Positions 23,353 to 24,422 of a stretch of DNA of 24,422 nt are shown here, piece after piece. The notes below the pieces were generated by a model, which was given only the letters and a program-made list of their open reading frames with translations, ran no database searches and was not told the DNA's origin. Within the stretch, counting starts at the first letter, position 1, and each line of letters begins with the position of its first letter. Source of the stretch: an uncultured Prevotellaceae bacterium (lineage in GTDB: Bacteria > Bacteroidota > Bacteroidia > Bacteroidales > Bacteroidaceae); assembly GCA_946539475.1 (NCBI GenBank), contig CAMNHM010000024.1, forward strand, positions 1 through 24,422, given 5' to 3'. The translations under genes and the position numbers were made by a program.

Positions 23353-24168
23353 ATGAAAAAACTATTTGTCATAATGCTTGTGTCCTCAGCTGCAATGACT
23401 GTTGGGGCACAGTCAAGCGAGATTCCATCGCAGAAATTTACCGTCGCCACGGCATCCTTTTGGAGTAACTGGTTCGTGCAAGCCGATGTGGCATTCACTT
23501 CGTTTTATGGAGACAAGGGCAACACTCCAGCGACATCACTGCCTTCTGCGTTGACAAAGGATTTCAGAACTAATTGTGACATTTCATTGGCGTTGGGTAA
23601 ATGGTTTACCCCTGGCATGGGCCTACGTACAAAGTGGAAAGGCGTATGGGGGCGCTCAGTGGTCAGCGACGATAAAGAACACAATGCCATGAAATGTTGG
23701 ACGTTGAGCGAACAACTGCTCTTTAACCTGTCGAATATGTTTGGCGGTTACAATGAGGAGCGCCTTTGGAGTCTTGTCCCCTATCTCAGCGGCAGCTTGG
23801 GACGGAATATGAGTAGCAACACCTATGCGATGGGGTTGGGCTTCGGACTGCTCAACCAGTGGCGTCTCAGCGATAAAATCCTATTCAACCTCGACCTCGC
23901 TTACGACTTCTTCGAACCGGATTTCGATGGCGCTGGCGGAAGGTTTTTTTCCAAGGGCGTGGGAGGAAAGGATCGTATCCTTTCAGCCGAAATAGGCATC
24001 ACCTATAGCCTGGGCAGTTCCGCATTTAACCACGTGCCCGATGTGGAAGCCATAAAGATACTGTCCCAGAGTCAAATAGATGCTTTGAATGCACAGTTGG
24101 CTGACGAACAGGCTGAGAACGAACGCCTCAGACAAAAGATTTCAGAGCCTGCATCTCAGCAGCCTTGA
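23353..24168 (+). CDS. Outer-membrane beta-barrel protein, OmpA-like barrel lacking the peptidoglycan-binding domain
   Basis: A signal peptide spans residues 1-19 (MKKLFVIMLVSSAAMTVGA). The mature part has alternating strands rich in aromatic and Gly residues (FWSNWFVQADVAFTSFYGDKG, DISLALGKWFTPGMGLRTKW, LVPYLSGSLGRNMSS, GFGLLNQWRLSDKILFNLDLAYDFFEPDF), as in OmpA-type barrels of Bacteroidota. The last ~40 residues form a Gln/Glu-rich coiled coil (IDALNAQLADEQAENERLRQ) of the kind that normally leads to an OmpA C-terminal domain, but the protein stops at 271. The ATG at 23353 is preferred to the TTG at 23347. It begins 13 bp after mutL. Confidence 0.75.
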   Translation: MKKLFVIMLVSSAAMTVGAQSSEIPSQKFTVATASFWSNWFVQADVAFTSFYGDKGNTPATSLPSALTKDFRTNCDISLALGKWFTPGMGLRTKWKGVWGRSVVSDDKEHNAMKCWTLSEQLLFNLSNMFGGYNEERLWSLVPYLSGSLGRNMSSNTYAMGLGFGLLNQWRLSDKILFNLDLAYDFFEPDFDGAGGRFFSKGVGGKDRILSAEIGITYSLGSSAFNHVPDVEAIKILSQSQIDALNAQLADEQAENERLRQKISEPASQQP

Positions 24169-24185
24169 GAAATCCGTTAGACAAA

Positions 24186-24226
24186 CATGAAAAATAGGCC
24201 TTTTCATGCTGTAGAATACATTTTTT
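24186..24226 (+). terminator. Weak hairpin after the barrel gene
   Basis: CATGAAAA (24186-24193) pairs with TTTTCATG (24201-24208), 7-nt loop. A T-run occurs 12 bp later (24221-24226), so it is a marginal terminator. The rest of the gap to 24392 is AT-rich and holds the next promoter. Confidence 0.4.
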
Positions 24227-24310
24227 GACTCTCTAATATTAAAAATCGCTAGGAATTAAGCAAAATAACGGTGTAATATAGATGTTTTTTGAAAGAAAAA
24301 TGGAGTTTTT

Positions 24311-24342
24311 CTTGGCAGGTTGTGAAAAAATGCTTAACTTTG
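24311..24342 (+). promoter_or_regulatory. Promoter of the gene at the right edge
   Basis: TAACTTTG (24335-24342) fits TAnnTTTG. CTTG (24311-24314), a 3 of 4 match to the -33 TTTG, is 20 bp upstream. The leader to the ATG is about 45 nt and AT-rich. Confidence 0.65.
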
Positions 24343-24392
24343 CCACGAATTTGCACATATAGAAAATATTAATAATATAAATTTTTAAGTTC

Positions 24393-24422
24393 ATGAAAAA
24401 GAAATTTATTAATGGATTGCTC
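24393..24422 (+). CDS. Start of an unidentified protein, cut by window edge
   Basis: Ten codons are visible (MKKKFINGLL), consistent with the beginning of a signal peptide. A promoter and AT-rich leader precede it. No identity can be given. Confidence 0.55.
   Translation, partial: MKKKFINGLL

Overview
The window looks like a chromosomal segment from a Bacteroidota (Bacteroidales) genome, probably Prevotella or a close relative. The evidence is the repeated TAnnTTTG promoter element, often with a TTTG about 20 bp upstream, in front of folP, murF, the antiporter, tig, clpP, guaB and the last gene. Also typical are the sparse Shine-Dalgarno sites, the gene set (folP-cdaA, tig-clpP-clpX-recQ, guaB-PPIase-surA-ostA-mutL), the Bacteroidota-type MutL and trigger factor, and OmpA-like barrel genes. 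No tRNA, rRNA, CRISPR array or complete transposon was seen.

Layout. (1) 1-926: the edge of a mobile element or prophage. It holds the 3' part of a BRO-N/KilAC antirepressor gene and then a 390-bp gap. The gap contains two clusters of a 9-bp repeat (TTGTGACAA and its complement) forming a 27-bp perfect inverted repeat around an extremely AT-rich core, which resembles a replication origin or partition site. (2) 927-2512, minus strand: folP-cdaA (dihydropteroate synthase, c-di-AMP synthase). (3) 2533-2569: a symmetric divergent promoter shared with murF. (4) 2586-5221: murF (+) and asd (-) converge on a gap carrying a 40-bp perfect inverted repeat and a 77-bp partial duplication that appears to have rewritten the asd C-terminus. 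(5) 5407-9173: CPA2 antiporter, LolD-like ABC ATPase and a CvfB-like S1 protein. (6) 9445-15140: tig, then clpP-clpX-recQ. (7) 15264-24168: guaB, two parvulin/SurA chaperones, a LptA/OstA-like protein, a small tail-anchored protein, mutL and an outer-membrane barrel. (8) From 24393: the first ten codons of another exported protein.

Functional themes. Most genes serve the envelope and protein quality control: MurF and Asd feed peptidoglycan and amino-acid synthesis, CdaA makes the second messenger tied to wall and ion balance, the two SurA-like proteins and the OstA-like protein handle outer-membrane protein and lipopolysaccharide traffic, and trigger factor with ClpXP handles folding and degradation. 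RecQ and MutL are repair proteins.

I found no wholly new multi-gene system. The observations most worth checking are the iteron-like dyad beside the antirepressor, the MutL whose endonuclease metal ligands are largely gone, the antiporter with Leu in place of the usual membrane Asp, and the repeat insertion at the asd 3' end.
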